A stretch of 64,000 bases of DNA from Saccoglossus kowalevskii. Lineage: Eukaryota > Hemichordata > Enteropneusta > Harrimaniidae. This document shows positions 40,164-53,614 of this stretch, one piece after another (position 1 is the stretch's first letter; each line of letters begins with the position of its first letter). Location: the NCBI RefSeq assembly GCF_000003605.2, contig NW_003143794.1, forward strand, positions 215,752 through 279,751, given 5' to 3'. The notes under the pieces were generated by a model. That model was not told where the DNA came from. It did no database searches and saw only the letters and a program-made list of their open reading frames with translations. A program made the translations under genes and the position numbers.

Positions 40164-41638
40164 ACCACAAGCAAGGGACGGTTGCACTACACAATTTAAT
40201 TTAGACGTCAGCAGTAAAAATGTCTACGCAATTGAAACGTAATTTCTACATTAAGCGTTACAACTTCTGAGGTGTTTGTGCATAGGTCACAACTGCAATA
40301 ATTTAAGTATTTCTATTATTTTTGTTTTGCTTAAAATTCCAAACATGGTAACTGAAACAAATGAAAAAATAACTAACTGGTAACTGAAAAATGATTATTC
40401 GGGTACGATGACAGAGCAAACGTAAACAAATAACTTGCCTTATAAAATTGACATTAAAAAATTACATGGATACGTGAAAGGAATATTACAAGCTTAATCC
40501 GGGCGATATTAACCGTGCTTATCTATCTAATGGAGACAGAAAAGAGCGATATAGCATGAAATTAGTGCCTCATTAACAAAACATGTGACTGTCAAATTGT
40601 GGACCCAAGGTTGTCACGCGCCGATGAATTGACATTCATCACTTTTGTGGTTCAATACATCGTCTCAAGTGTTTGCATCGTTATTTTTCATGCAGTGGTA
40701 AGCAGGCCAGAGTTGACAGTGCAGTTAACCAGCAAACGTGTGTATCCTGTCGACTTTTCCCTTTACAGAAAATCTGAGCCAAACAAATACTTGCGGTTTG
40801 TTATTGGGGATGAAATAAACAAGTATTCTTCTTCTTCTTAAAAAATGAAATTTGCCACTAATTTGGTGATTAGTTTGATCCATTATGATCGGGAGAATAC
40901 GTCTTTATTACGTCACAATTAAAAATTAGATCCAAAAACCATTCCCCATTTTTATAATCTTTTAGTTATCGTTATTTATTGTGTTCATAATTATTTATAA
41001 TTATTATAAAATTAAAGCGCAAATTGTCCACTGTCATGCGAATTTGTTATGATTTGCGTAATGTTTATTGCATTTTCAGCTGCCAAAGTGTATGTATCTA
41101 CCTAATTGCGAGAATTAATGCAGAGTGAGCTCCCCAGTCCCCGGGCCACTTTCAACACATACCCAACATGAAAACCCCTACGTTTAATATATCATTTTTT
41201 ATGTTCTTGATTATAAAGAGTATTAACTAACTGATTTATGTCAAAACTTGTTAATAATAGGAGAGTTTCGACCGTTCAAATTGCCTCTGTAAATACGCCT
41301 AGATTAATTATAGAAGTCAGTTTCTCGTATATTCAGAGTTGTTCTTTGATCTGATGTATGATGTTATAGCCAGACTAAGGTCTATAACCACGTAAATTCT
41401 AGAACGACCATTCAAGATCATTCATGATAAAATGTGCGTCGTTGTTCACTGTAGGCCCGAATGTCATGCGTTTCATGTGTTCGCTCCGAATAGCGACGTT
41501 CACGTTCTAAACACCGTTGAGAATACAAATCATCAATCCTGTTACCTGATTGGTAAAAACGGTCCAGTCAAGTTATAAATAAAACTCCTTGCGTTAAACA
41601 AAATCTCTACGGAGTATAGATTTCGAAGGCATATATAT

Positions 41639-41806
41639 GTGCGTTCTTGCCCCACCGCACGTATGTGTGCGTTCTTGTCCCACCGCGCGTGAGTGTGCGA
41701 AATGTTCACGGTGCCTGAATGTGTACACCCTGGTCTCAGCGCGTGCATATGTGACTCCGTGTTTCTGAGCGTGATTGTGTACGTCTTTGTCTCTTGCTTA
41801 GACGTG
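41639..41806 (+). repeat. 28-bp GC-richer minisatellite, six phased units
   Basis: Unit starts fall at exactly 28-base steps (41639, 41667, 41695, 41723, 41751, 41779). The first two units are close copies (GTGCGTTCTTGYCCCACCGC). Later units are diverged but keep the GT-start and a GYGCGTG-like end. Related, less well phased sequence continues to about 41860. The period is not a multiple of three, so it is not a coding repeat. Confidence 0.8.
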
Positions 41807-43154
41807 TTGGTATGAGCGTCATTGTGTTTTTAATGTGCTTCTTGTCACCGTGCGTCGTTGCCCAGTTAAGCTATGGTTATCGAATAACGTGACTACTACA
41901 TCTCAAATGTGTTTGTATTTGTTGTTTATTCATTCCACGCAATATGATACCTTAGATACTAGATGGGGCAAGAGTCACCACGCACGTAATAGGTACACTT
42001 GAATGTGTTCACTGATAAATCAGCGACAATCGTGATGTAGTTAATGATTAATAACCTCAATCACAAACATCAACACGTCGATAGTTCCATATTCACCTGT
42101 TGTGGTGGAATTTTATTTGTATTATGAATGTCGAAACATTTTATCATACGCGTATTTATTCATTAAAAAAGTACATTTCAAACAGGACTAAGAGAAAGAA
42201 TTATTGAATTTCGCCACATGTGTCATAGGTTTTGATGGATATATTTGCTCGCTACGACGACAATGTCGATGTTTTGAAGTGTGTTTAAAGTTTAAGTCTG
42301 CAATGGGAATTACAGGACAAAGTAGCAGCCTGTCCTTCAATATACAGGTTTACTGACGGTTAAGTAGATTATTTGGAAATTGACTCTTTTTAATTTCCAC
42401 TGATTTTAAACACGTGGAAAACGCCCCCAAGGCTTTACATAAAACATCTGCACTGATCCTCTGTGCTAATAATATTTAACAATTCTTGACACAATCATAC
42501 CGGAAGGTAATACAATTATCCCGACCATTTTAAATCACTCTAAGGCGAGAGGTTTGATATTAACTCGCGGATGTGCAGCAGCTGATCAATGTACTGATAA
42601 CAACAGGACGAGCACAGAAATCCATTGATCCTCTTTTTTTGCGTTCTGCATCATTTTCCTAATGTCGAGACAGATATATAAATGCATACATACCACGTAG
42701 GTATTATGAGAACATATACATCGCGTCTTCTGCAGCTTACGAGACGCGTGAGCCAGTAATATCCTTAATGTCAAGGACGGAGAGGTATTTCAAGATGTAC
42801 ATTTGGTTAAATCTAGTGAACATAAAACATACACGTTGGACGTGGGAGACGATATAGTGCGGTTAAATCTAATAACATGGTGTATACATTTATGTTGATT
42901 TAAAAGCCTACTTATAAAGGAAATTAGTTATAAATTGACAAAATGGTAAATATTTACTAAAATACAAATATCATTTTCTCGAAAATTAGGCTGGTCACCC
43001 CAACTTTTTTTAAATGAAATATGTTATATTGCCTGGAAGTACAATTTATTGGAAAATGTATAAATTCAAAAGAGTAGTACGACTCATGAGTAGGCTTCTA
43101 CCTTAAATGAGCATATCGATGATTAGACAAATGATACATCTCTCTTCAATTATA

Positions 43155-43164
43155 CCCCCCCCCC
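43155..43164. repeat. Poly-C tract (C10)
   Basis: Homopolymer within gene A intron 2. Exact length in an assembly is unreliable. Confidence 0.85.
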
Positions 43165-44220
43165 ACTTTACTTGATGCATTAAATAAACACTAAGGCGGC
43201 CGACTACGAGGCGCTTCTCTGTGAAGTGGTTTTAAAAGTTAAATAGATTTTTTTTTCTTAATGGACAGTTATAATGCCACGGCATTGGAATCGGAAATTG
43301 GACGTAACGATTGCTCAAACCTAGACATACGTATTCCACAGGGATTGCTGAATCTTATATTCACAGACACGTCATTTAGCTGCTGCACCTGTAACTAGTG
43401 ATGTAGCTAGAAAGCAACACCGCCACGGTTTCTTTTGTTGTATTCACTTGAGATTCATTTTCCTGACAACATGAGGGGCTTCACAGCTGCGCGGATGATG
43501 TACGAGTTCGCAGGAAAAAAACAATTCCAAGTCGTATTGTTAGAAATATGTTACAATGGTTCAGAACGCCATATTGGCAGGTATTTAGTCCCAACCTCCA
43601 GCGATTTGTGGTCACAATACCGTGATGTTTGGATCTTCGCAGCAGAGTACTGACCTCGCAACCCGGTTGCTGCCTGAAGTGCCGTAATTTGATCAATTTG
43701 GCACACACGAAGCTTTCAGTGAAATGTTATATCGTAACTAGCGAAATGACGTGCTTCATTAGAAGTGTATTGTTCCGTTGAATTGCAAATATAAAAATAA
43801 AAAATAAGTCTAGCAAATATAATGTATTGATTTTTGTATTCATCTTAAAATGACGGGAAAATATCTAGTAGTTATTACAATTTACCAGAGTACGTGGATC
43901 GGAAGGATTGTGTTAAATTCTGAATACCTTCCAAAGATAACTCTCTTCGTAGGAGTGCGGGGAATCACGTACAATACAAATAAAATAAGAATATCTTTCA
44001 CAAACTCATGTAAGCATAATTGAATTGTTTGGGTTTCATACAATTCATGAGATTCCCCTAAAATACCTGCAATACGCTTTGAGTGAATAATGAAAATTAT
44101 GTTCGATTTGATGAATAGACACAACGAAATTGTTTAAATCAATTTCAGGTTTACAGTGATTTAATATATTTTAAAATGTGTTGCCAAACCAATTGATTTC
44201 GTCATTGTCAGTGATCACAA

Positions 44221-44312
44221 TGTCTGTCTGTCTTTATTTGTTTGTTTGTTTGTTTGTTTGTCTGTTTGTTTGTTTGTTTGTTTGTTTGTTTGTTTGTGTG
44301 TGTGTTTGTTTT
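44221..44312. repeat. (TGTC)n-(TTTG)n microsatellite
   Basis: Three TGTC units pass into about 17 TTTG units, one altered to TCTG, ending in TGTGTG. A short ATTT run follows. Intronic in gene A. Confidence 0.95.
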
Positions 44313-45337
44313 TTAATCATTTATTTATTTATATATTTATCTATTCCTCGGTTTCAAATTCATAGTGAATCCATCACTATATTACCCTAGGTTAATTTCA
44401 CTAATCGTCAAAATAAAATGAATAATTAAAAAGTCTGCAAATAATTAATTAATGCTTGCTCAGTATTTGTGAACGAGATTAATTATGCGCATATGTAGTT
44501 TCACCAAATGCACAAAAACATGTTTCTGATTGTAATTAATTACAATATGTTCAGTGTATGTGCCTTGCGAACCGATGCCGATCAACCACAACAGCAATTA
44601 TGCATTCTTATATGGGTATTGTGCACGGATATGCAACTGCCGACTATGAAGTATTGAAAAAGATTAATGCGTATCGAACAACCATTACAATATGACATCT
44701 TTGTCGTGTAAACTAAAAACTACACAGGTATGGCACAAATAATGAAAACGTTTACATACATATATTTCAAAGAGGGCGCAAATCGGCATGAAGAGTACTA
44801 GTATTCCACGAAATAAAAAATAACCAACAATAATAATGCGATTTACACTCTGAGGTGGTCAAATCATGGACATTTCGTTTTAAAATTACTCAGAATCTGT
44901 CCGACAGGGGGCGATATATCACCCATTACGATTTCAAGTCTCGTATGTCAAATAATCATGGTAGAGAAGTGTATTAATTAAGAGGATATTATGTTCTGAA
45001 AGAATGTGATATACCCATTATCCTGCTTATTTTAAACAAAAAAACGCCAGTAATTTGTTAGAACGCATGCCGGACATCGTCGGGGAGAGGTTGTTCATTT
45101 GCATTGATGATCGCCTTTCTATGAACGTACGTTGCTGTTGAGTTTACCCTCCTGCGAGCGAGGAATACGTTTTTTTCAGCCATCAATATTTTGACGGTTT
45201 CAGTAGATTTTTGAGTTTATAAGCCACGATGTCCAACGTTCAATCTGGCATTGTTATGGCATGACCTAATTTTATCTTTCTATTACATAGTTCATATATA
45301 TATAAGAACTATATGAGCAACATTATGACCATTGACC

Positions 45338-45348
45338 GGGGGGGGGGG
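45338..45348. repeat. Poly-G tract (G11)
   Basis: Homopolymer in gene A intron 2, about 0.8 kb downstream (in gene direction) of exon 2. It lies next to a short imperfect palindrome, ATAGTTC-TA run-GAACTAT, at about 45288-45313. Confidence 0.85.
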
Positions 45349-46125
45349 CAATGTACATTATGACCGGACATAGGAGAACAGACACTTGTATTGTCAATTC
45401 GTATTGTATTGTTGAAAGAGCATACGCATGTTTGTTAATAGACAATGAATTGAATAAAGAAAATCAGAGGGATGGACATAATAAAATTTTACGATTAATA
45501 TGAATTACAACTGAAATCAGTGCACGGTGAGAATGCTGTGCCAAATGATCAATTGTCAGAAATACAATTGCCACGAATGACGCTTGTGATGAGGACAACT
45601 TTAACGTGAGGAGCGATTCCAGACCCGGAACAACAACTTGAACATAAATCGTGTGTGTAGTTGTTCTGTACTATCACAGTACATGAAATTCCATCAAACC
45701 AAAAAGTTGTATTCTTTAACTTGAATTTTGTTATGGTATTCATTTTTGAAGTTGAAAAAGGGAAATACGAATCTTATCCAGAGGTGTTACATCGAGCACG
45801 AGTATCCCCCAAATAAAAACGTTCACCATATCCTACCATATTCAAAATACATTCAACTAATTTATTTATTTGTTGTAACACGTCATAGGCTTCCGTTCGC
45901 AGTACAGACATACAAATTTAAATATGTAAATGAGCACACGCAAAAATGTACCACAGTCTGAATAAAGTCAGTGTCACTAGTATAATAATGATAACACTTA
46001 AATTTTAAATTAGTAATTTTCGACAGAAAAAAACTGACGATTGACGATCAACGACGTAGCGACAGTTGAATTATCAGAAGAATTATCCACCTCGCACTAA
46101 TTGAATAAAATATGGTTATACTCAC

Positions 46126-46354
46126 CCAAAATAACTGCGGATTGAAATCTGTTCTTGTGTGGGTTCTACCTATTTTTCCAAGAAGTTCGACAACAAAGTC
46201 GATATCGTCAATCGACGCGATCGCTTCGTCTATCGTATACATGACAAGAGAGGCATGGTTCTCCAATTGCTGGCTCTCGCGCATATCTTCCAGATCGTCG
46301 AATTCTTCAAAACCTGTAAACATATTCTTAAGCTCAATGTTGCTTTGGAAAAGT
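46126..46354 (-). CDS. Gene A exon 2: globin haem pocket (helices C-G)
   Basis: Central exon (229 nt) of gene A, coding the last base of the Arg64 codon plus 76 residues starting LFQSNIELKN. The acceptor is a long T-rich tract ending CGCAG, and the donor is GTGAGT directly after Leu-Phe-Trp. Phe76 (CD1) and Phe79 (CD4) fit the haem-contact positions. His97 fits distal E7 with Val101 at E11, and His129 fits proximal F8 in the stretch LGKIGRTH. The 32-residue E7-F8 spacing equals that of gene B. The exon runs unbroken through helix E, so the extra helix E intron reported for vertebrate globin X is absent. The phase 0 end is the G7.0 site shared by most animal globins. Two plus-strand open frames over it are antisense shadows. 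Confidence 0.95.
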
Positions 46355-49300
46355 CTGCGAAAACAAAAAAAATAACATTTGTAAATATTATTAACTATGC
46401 ACGGCATACAACACTTACATCTACATTAACGTGTACCCACAGACAAAATGACACAGGAAATAAGGTCTAGGCCTAATGACGCATGTAGTTATTACAGTCA
46501 CGAAAATGTTCCGACGAACTTAAATTGATGGTCTCTGGGGATAAATTTGACGCCAGCTACGGAAAAAATCTAAATACGCATTATCCAGGTTCCGGGTTTC
46601 TACTGGTCAACTGGGTTATAGAGAGAGAAAAAAACGCAATGGGCTGTTATGCATTCGAGAGAAGATGTACATTTACTGTGATGAAAAAAAACGGATTACA
46701 GATCCGATAGTTTCGGATGAGGGAGCACATGTGAGAAATGGTTCAAATATCTCGCAGGAATTCACTGGCTTATTTACGTGTAGTGAGTGATGTAATACTA
46801 ACACACTATGTACTACAAACAAATACATATAAAGTGGGTGCCTAACTTTTGTGAAGTCTTATTATAAAAACACAATTCTTGAAGACTTTGTTCTAAGAAT
46901 ACACTGTGCGATACGTCACATTTTACGTTCTATCACTTTCACTCAAAGAACAAATGTAAACATCTTGTTTTGTGTAGTCTGTCCAAAATATTAATTCAAT
47001 CGGATTAACTGAAAAATATTTTACTATACAAATGATTCGTATACAAATCCAAAAAATACGTAACGATCGGTTCGGAGTTCGCGTTACAGCGCTAGCACAT
47101 CCAAGAAAGCCGAATAGTATTACAAGTTTTAAAGAACAAGCATCATCTCCGGGTGTGAGCTATGAACATTTTGTTTTTGTTACGGAACTGCATTACTGCG
47201 CCCCCATCGTCAAGCCTGCGATGTATGATGCACTACCTGATTGCTAACGTGTCAGTAGGGTTTGTTATAATGTACAAGAGAGCCCCCTAGAGGTGAGTCC
47301 GGTAGTTGAAGGGCATAGTTATAAATTGACCGTCGTAGTGGAGTGCATTTTAATTCAGAGAAAAGCCGAAACGCGTTTTTAACCCAATTTGTCATGCTTT
47401 TGTACTTTTAGAGGTTATTTGGCAGTGAGTAGATAGATTGGATCTGACAATGATAATAGTAACGATATGTCGGTCTCCATCATCTCAACGTTTCCATCTA
47501 ATGACACTCATAATTTGGGATAAAGCGGTGACTGCGATCCAAATTGAACATTAAATGGAACACTGACATCACGTATGTCATTTGCCTTATAGATAAACGC
47601 ACAATGTAAAATAATTACGTCGACATTTTACGTAAAAATTTGTAATTCGTCATTTAATGAACTAAAATTAAAACATCTGAAATAATTATTGCTAACGCTC
47701 GTAGCCGTTATGATTCTAGTCAGAACTGTTACCAATTTGCAATGGCGACTAAGTGTTTTTCTTCATATTAATATAAATGTACACTTTAAGAAAGACGAGC
47801 CAAACAACTTAGGCTAATCGGTAGCGGCCTTTTTCTTGTTTCTCGTTCGTTGGGAGGGACGTGCATTTTATACGTGTGCATCTAAAAAATAGCGGAATTC
47901 ATATAAATTATACGTTTGTTTTTGTTCTGTTTTAATGAAGGGAATATAGTTATAGTGCTAAAGTGTCAATGTACTATTACACGATGTTGTACTATGTAAT
48001 ACAATATTTATGTTTATTAAGGATATACGTCTCATTGTAATTAATTTTCAATTCCCAGTATGTCGATATATTTCTGACAAGATGGATAAATTATTAATGC
48101 CACATTCTTGAAAAATAGGAAACGTGTCGTGAGGGTAATTTATCTGTCTATTTCACATTGCAGACCTTTTAAAATATTAAAAAAATGGCACCTAATGTAA
48201 ATTGCGTTAATCGCTGATATGCAAATGGCCTTAACATTCACATTCATGTGCATAAGGTCATTTATAATAGTTTCTCTTTGCGTACACGACAAGACCTTTG
48301 TCATCAACAATAATTTGTAACATACGTGCTTTGCTCTAAGTGGCAATAATGATTGATGCGAAACTGTGAACATATGCATGTAATTGAATTTCACAATGTA
48401 TTCAAATTAGGGCCTATTTCCGTTGTTTACGGCGCACATGTCGGGAAATGCTGAGTTTAAATATGCGATGATGATGTTGCATCGGTAACACTCAATGAGA
48501 AGTGATATAATTAATATTACTATGAATTACGAATATATCATTATTTTGTTGTGATTCTATGGCGTACTGTCGGTGATATTTATGGATATCGTCAATGTAT
48601 ATGCAGGCAGACTAACAATAAATCCTTGGAGTCAAACATTATCAAGAGTCAGATGGTCGCCCCTGAAATTCAGAAATATGTGCGTTTCAAGTTAACATAC
48701 GTGGCATATTTAAAACAACTTGCCTTATAAGTTGATGATGGATGAGAAAAGGCTATATGAACCTGAAGGTGGGCAGTCAAAAAGTCCAGTGTTTGAAAGT
48801 GAGTGAGCACATCCTGTCCCCCATGTGGCTTCCCGATCTAACGATGTGAGTCATGATCAAATAGTTCATAGAGCACTGTGACAGCAGATCTGTCTTTGGC
48901 TGGTCTTCACATTGCATTTGTAGCCTGTCATACTTTTCAAATGATGTCATAGTTATGAAACTTAAATAGGCTTAGCATTTTTTTTCTCTTCTGGTAGAAA
49001 GTGCAAAGATTATGCGAGTCAAAATCAAGACAAAGATCTATGTACGAAAGCATTTAATTGTTTGGATTTTCAGGATATTCAATTTCGGTTGAATTTATCT
49101 CTTGTAATCACTAATTTTAGGAATATTGATGGCCCATCCAAATCTCTGAATGTGTAATTGTAAGGTATGGTGGCCTTCATGGTATTCTAACTAGCCTAAT
49201 TTTGCTTCATGCGAATAACAAAATACAACAGTAATTATTGGGGAGCCTAACACAGTTGAAATTCAATACATTATTCTAAAATAGAATAATTGATATGCGG

Positions 49301-52300
49301 TGATAACTATACAGCATCAGAATATACAGTAGTGTCGCCCATATTGGTTAATCATTTATCGTGTGATGAAACCAAGTTTCTTGTCAAGAGAAAGTCAACA
49401 CATTCGCCAATCAATCTTGAAGTTTCGCTTTCCTGGGAACAACGCAAACGGGTTTTATAATTTTACCGCACATGTCTTCAACTCCATGAATGAGAAATAT
49501 GAATACTAATCAGTCAATCTGTTCTCATCGATCAGAATATAGATTATATGCGGTGATACACGGAGACAAATATCGAATACACAAGAACGTCTCTCCAAAA
49601 TGAAATTACAGATTGATTCTCTATAATTTCTTTTTATCGAGTTAGACCCCTTCTGTTTATGTCATATGCGAGACATCGTCAAAGGTGTTTTTATTGTTGG
49701 AAAGCAAACAAATTATATTGATGAGACTAGCCGTTGTCAAGAACAAATGCGATTATAAGACGAAGGTATTTGCTATATGAATAATGGTAGTTCTAACGTT
49801 AGGTTTCAGTTCATTATAGTTTAGATCAAGTATTCGATATCATTTACAATATACGATATGTTATTGGGTTTCCTTGTTAGTCAATGTAAACAGTGCATGG
49901 TAGATATGGGTTCAGTTCTATTAACACTAAACCAATACATACAAGGATTGGATATGTTCCGATTTTGACGATAATTAATTGACTCGCGGTGATTTTACAA
50001 TATGCAAATAACTGCCTCTAAGGAAAATAACATTGCGCCTAGTTGGTAACTGGTGCCGAAATCGTTTTTTTGCCAGGATTGTGTTTCATCATTATCCACT
50101 CTTTCGAGTTTGTATATACACTAAACAAAATTGTCTTATTCGTGTAATGTAATAAATTTTCTTTGAGACAAATATTTTATTTTCTTGCTTTCGATTTAAT
50201 AGCATGATTAGTCGTAATTTTGTGGTTGAATATTCTTTACAGACATAGCAATGGAAATAAATTAATATTCATTTTGGGGCAGGTGTGGCAAACTTCCTTT
50301 CGAAAAGTTAATTAGATAAACCCTTCACAATCAGTTGTTAATAAATTTACAATCCTATATATATTGATTAAATATATTATATGAGACTAATTACGGTAAG
50401 AACATTATCATCTTTCACTACTTTGACTTGAATGGTCGGATTATTACGACGAAATCTACTTTGAAGTGTGTGTATTTTCCGAATGCATTCGCTGTGCGCG
50501 TGGAAATTAGTCACATGTGCATAGACGTCTTTCATTCAAACATGTTTGTTTTTGTTGAATATGTTACAAGATAATCTCAGAAAAGCATGGACTCAATACA
50601 AATTGTGTGATTTCGACATACGTGTGATCATGATTATTTGTTATGCCCAGATTGTTACATAAATGGAGGTACATGTACCACATGAACAAACGATAACGCG
50701 TTTTGAAACACCTTGAATCCTTTGTAGACTTTGAGGTCCACATATTTGTTCTCTTATCGTAATGTGATTATGTGTGTTTTAAAAAGTCTGTCATTAGTGT
50801 GTTGCTTTCTCAATTGATTTGTGTTCTCGGATGGGCGTGTGGTCGGCATTTGCTGATTACGAATTGCAATTTCGATTGCATGCATATTGTTTTTGCTTTT
50901 TACCAAAACGTGTCAGTGATTATGATCTAATACGAGTGGTATTCATTAGTACGTGGTTATTCTTATGTTACGAACATTGATCTAATTACATTAACATCGG
51001 GAACTTACGTCATTGACCAAACGTTAATATATTCTATATATTAAAGAGACCTTGGTAATATGAAACTTTTATTAGATTCAGAATAAAATCACCGACGATT
51101 TCTCGTATCAATATTTGCTCTAAGACCTCACGACCAGAGATAAAACATTGTGTTATTCCGGTTTCATGAAAACTGCATCGCACAACTAAGTACTCTGTAT
51201 TGTAAGAGTGGGTAACTCTAAGGCTAATCAACAATCATAATTGATAATAATGTTCACACCCACTTTCGCTAAAAAATATGCATAAATGATAAACAAAAAT
51301 CGGTTTTCATTATATATATATATATGTATGGCAGCATAATTGTTCTGATGTCCGCATATTATTAAAACTACATATTCATCTGTTTCGATTATGTCCAATC
51401 GGTGGCATTACGAGCAGAATACTGTACTGTTGTTAGTGTGGTCATGGCAACAACTCCATAATACACTAAGCAGGTCGTTACTCGTAATGTCTTACCTCAC
51501 ATCATGCGGCATCTGACAGTTATTAAATATACTGTGAACGGGGATTTAATGATATTAACCAATTTAAATGCTTTGAAGGACACACATTTAATTCAATGTT
51601 GCACGCGAAATGTTTATTCAACCGCAAATGATGTCATTGAGAACACTAATGTGTGCATGTTAATAGTCTATGACGAAGCATATGCAATATAGAAAAAGCT
51701 TCTTCCCTGTATATCTTCTATACAATAAGTTGATGTGCGTAGAATATGTATTCGGGTTATATGAATTACACAGGTGCACTAGTTCGCGGCGAACAAAGCA
51801 TTGCGTGCATTGTACACGTTTGTGTTGCTATAGAGATTAAACAGTAACTCATATAATAGCATTTTCTCTACAGAATACATAAGTTGTTAATCACGTGCCC
51901 AGATTTAGACCCTTTGGATTATGGTCTATCAAACACGTGATTCGTGTGAGGTGGTCAACAAGAAATTAATCTGCCGTTGTTTTATGTTCTAACTAGCGTT
52001 ACACCAGACACGCATGCGTGTTGCGATCTTCAACAGATAAATCAGTTTACAAATACGAAATTGAGAATATTTTGTGCCGGTATGGTCCGTCGTTCACTGC
52101 GAACAAGACACCATGACGATGTGAAATAATGCCATGATATAATATAATATGAAATTGGGTTGATGCAATAATTGACATGTCAGCCTATTCGGGTCGGGCC
52201 TCATTACCTTATTAGGCGCGTATCGACGCTGGTAATTATAATAACCTTGCAAATCCGTAAAGAATATTCTCAATACTTCATCATCTGAAACATTTGCATT

Positions 52301-52639
52301 GGCTATCAGGAATCCATCCACCATATTCCCTATTACCGCACAAATTCAATATGGTCGGGATTTGATGTATATTAATGAGTTCAATGGACAAAAATACTAA
52401 GTAGAAATCATATCATATATTTTATTTGAGAATTTGAAATCGTCCCTTTATCATTGTTACCTAAGGCAAAATCACAACTCGTTGATGAATAAATGATATA
52501 CATCTTTCAAGGTAGATGATATCGCATGGGTGACTTCATATTATCAGATGTATTTATTATGAACCTTACAGCGTTTATGTGTTGTTGGCGCGTAGCGAGT
52601 GGGAAAGTCAATCACGAGCAGGGACGCGAAGCGAACATA

Positions 52640-52680
52640 AAAAATGTACTACACAGGACTCGCACCTACCCGGCTCTTAT
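52640..52680 (-). repeat. SINE-like fragment (B-box-like motif plus shared tail)
   Basis: Read on the minus strand, a polymerase III B-box-like GGTGCGAGTCC is followed 14 bases later by TTTTTTATGTTCG. The same order, B box then about 12 bases then TTTATGTTCG, occurs on the plus strand at 55138-55168. That shared arrangement suggests two remnants of one tRNA-derived SINE family. No A box is clear in this copy. Confidence 0.4.
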
Positions 52681-53590
52681 CAGTTGTTTTTGTTTTTTCA
52701 AACAGAATCATGGAAAGCCATAGCTGTTCTTAGTGTATTATCACAACGCGTCACCGCGCTTGTTTTGTTTTTTTTCCATTCGGTGCGCGCAAACAGCATA
52801 AACAAATGAAAATCACTTCACGGGATAAATGCTTTTGACATTGTGGAGTCACAAATTTGATATCCTGTTTATCCAATGTGTCCACTACACGGCCTAATAA
52901 ACGCACAAACTAACATACAAAGCTGTTTTGTACGCGTACTCTAGACTCCTGGAAGGTCTGCCTAATTCACATAAACGATCGCCGTACACGAACGCCATTT
53001 ACAAGTACTCGTTTGACGATCACATACAAATGTCAATCATTTTAAAGTTAAACAATTATCATAATCATATTCCTTACATACTCTAGTAGTTATATTTCCG
53101 CTATATTACTATTAACAAAACTATAGATCTTAAATTCGATAAATAACGGGGACTGTGCCATACATGGCTTATTTTTATGCGATATGTTTATTAATATGTT
53201 TATTTTTGGCACCATCAATGTCAATGAATACTGTAAAACGTCGGCATGGGTTTAAACTACCCATGTGTGTTAAGTAACTAAACATTCCCGGGGAAACATG
53301 TCTGTTGTCTAAGTTCTTATCTGATGCTGCCGCTCATATTGGTAACTCAATTCTTCCAATGGAATGATCATCCCGCAAGAGCATTCAAAGCTGTCTCTCC
53401 GCTATTATGACATTTCACTGGAATAATTGGACTTTGGTCGGATTTGTGAGCGCTTTGGATAATATCTTATCGAGGCCACGAGTTGTATTAAACTCAATGA
53501 GACTTGGTTTCATGTATGAACGCAAAGCAGAAATGATGCCGAAGTGTTCTTTACAATAACTTGTACGTTGAATACTGGTACAGGCGGAAA

Positions 53591-53614
53591 GAGTGAGTGA
53601 GTGAGAGAGAGAGA
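53591..53614. repeat. (GAGT)n-(GA)n microsatellite
   Basis: Three GAGT-type units followed by GA units, intronic in gene A. Confidence 0.85.

Larger units (their letters stand above)
36526..46125 (-). other. Intron 2 of gene A, 9.6 kb
   Basis: Bounded by GTGAGT (donor after Leu-Phe-Trp) and AAACAG (acceptor). It contains the three-copy repeat at 37.57-38.21 kb, the ATTT array at 39.96-40.16 kb, the 28-bp minisatellite at 41.64-41.86 kb, a C10 tract, the TTTG array at 44.2 kb and a G11 tract. A small plus-strand frame at 38842-39102 (86 codons) resembles nothing I know and is likely chance. Confidence 0.88.

Noticed and set aside
41639-41860. CRISPR-like array of 28-base units
   Set aside because: The units are contiguous with no unique spacers and the DNA is clearly eukaryotic, so it is a minisatellite.
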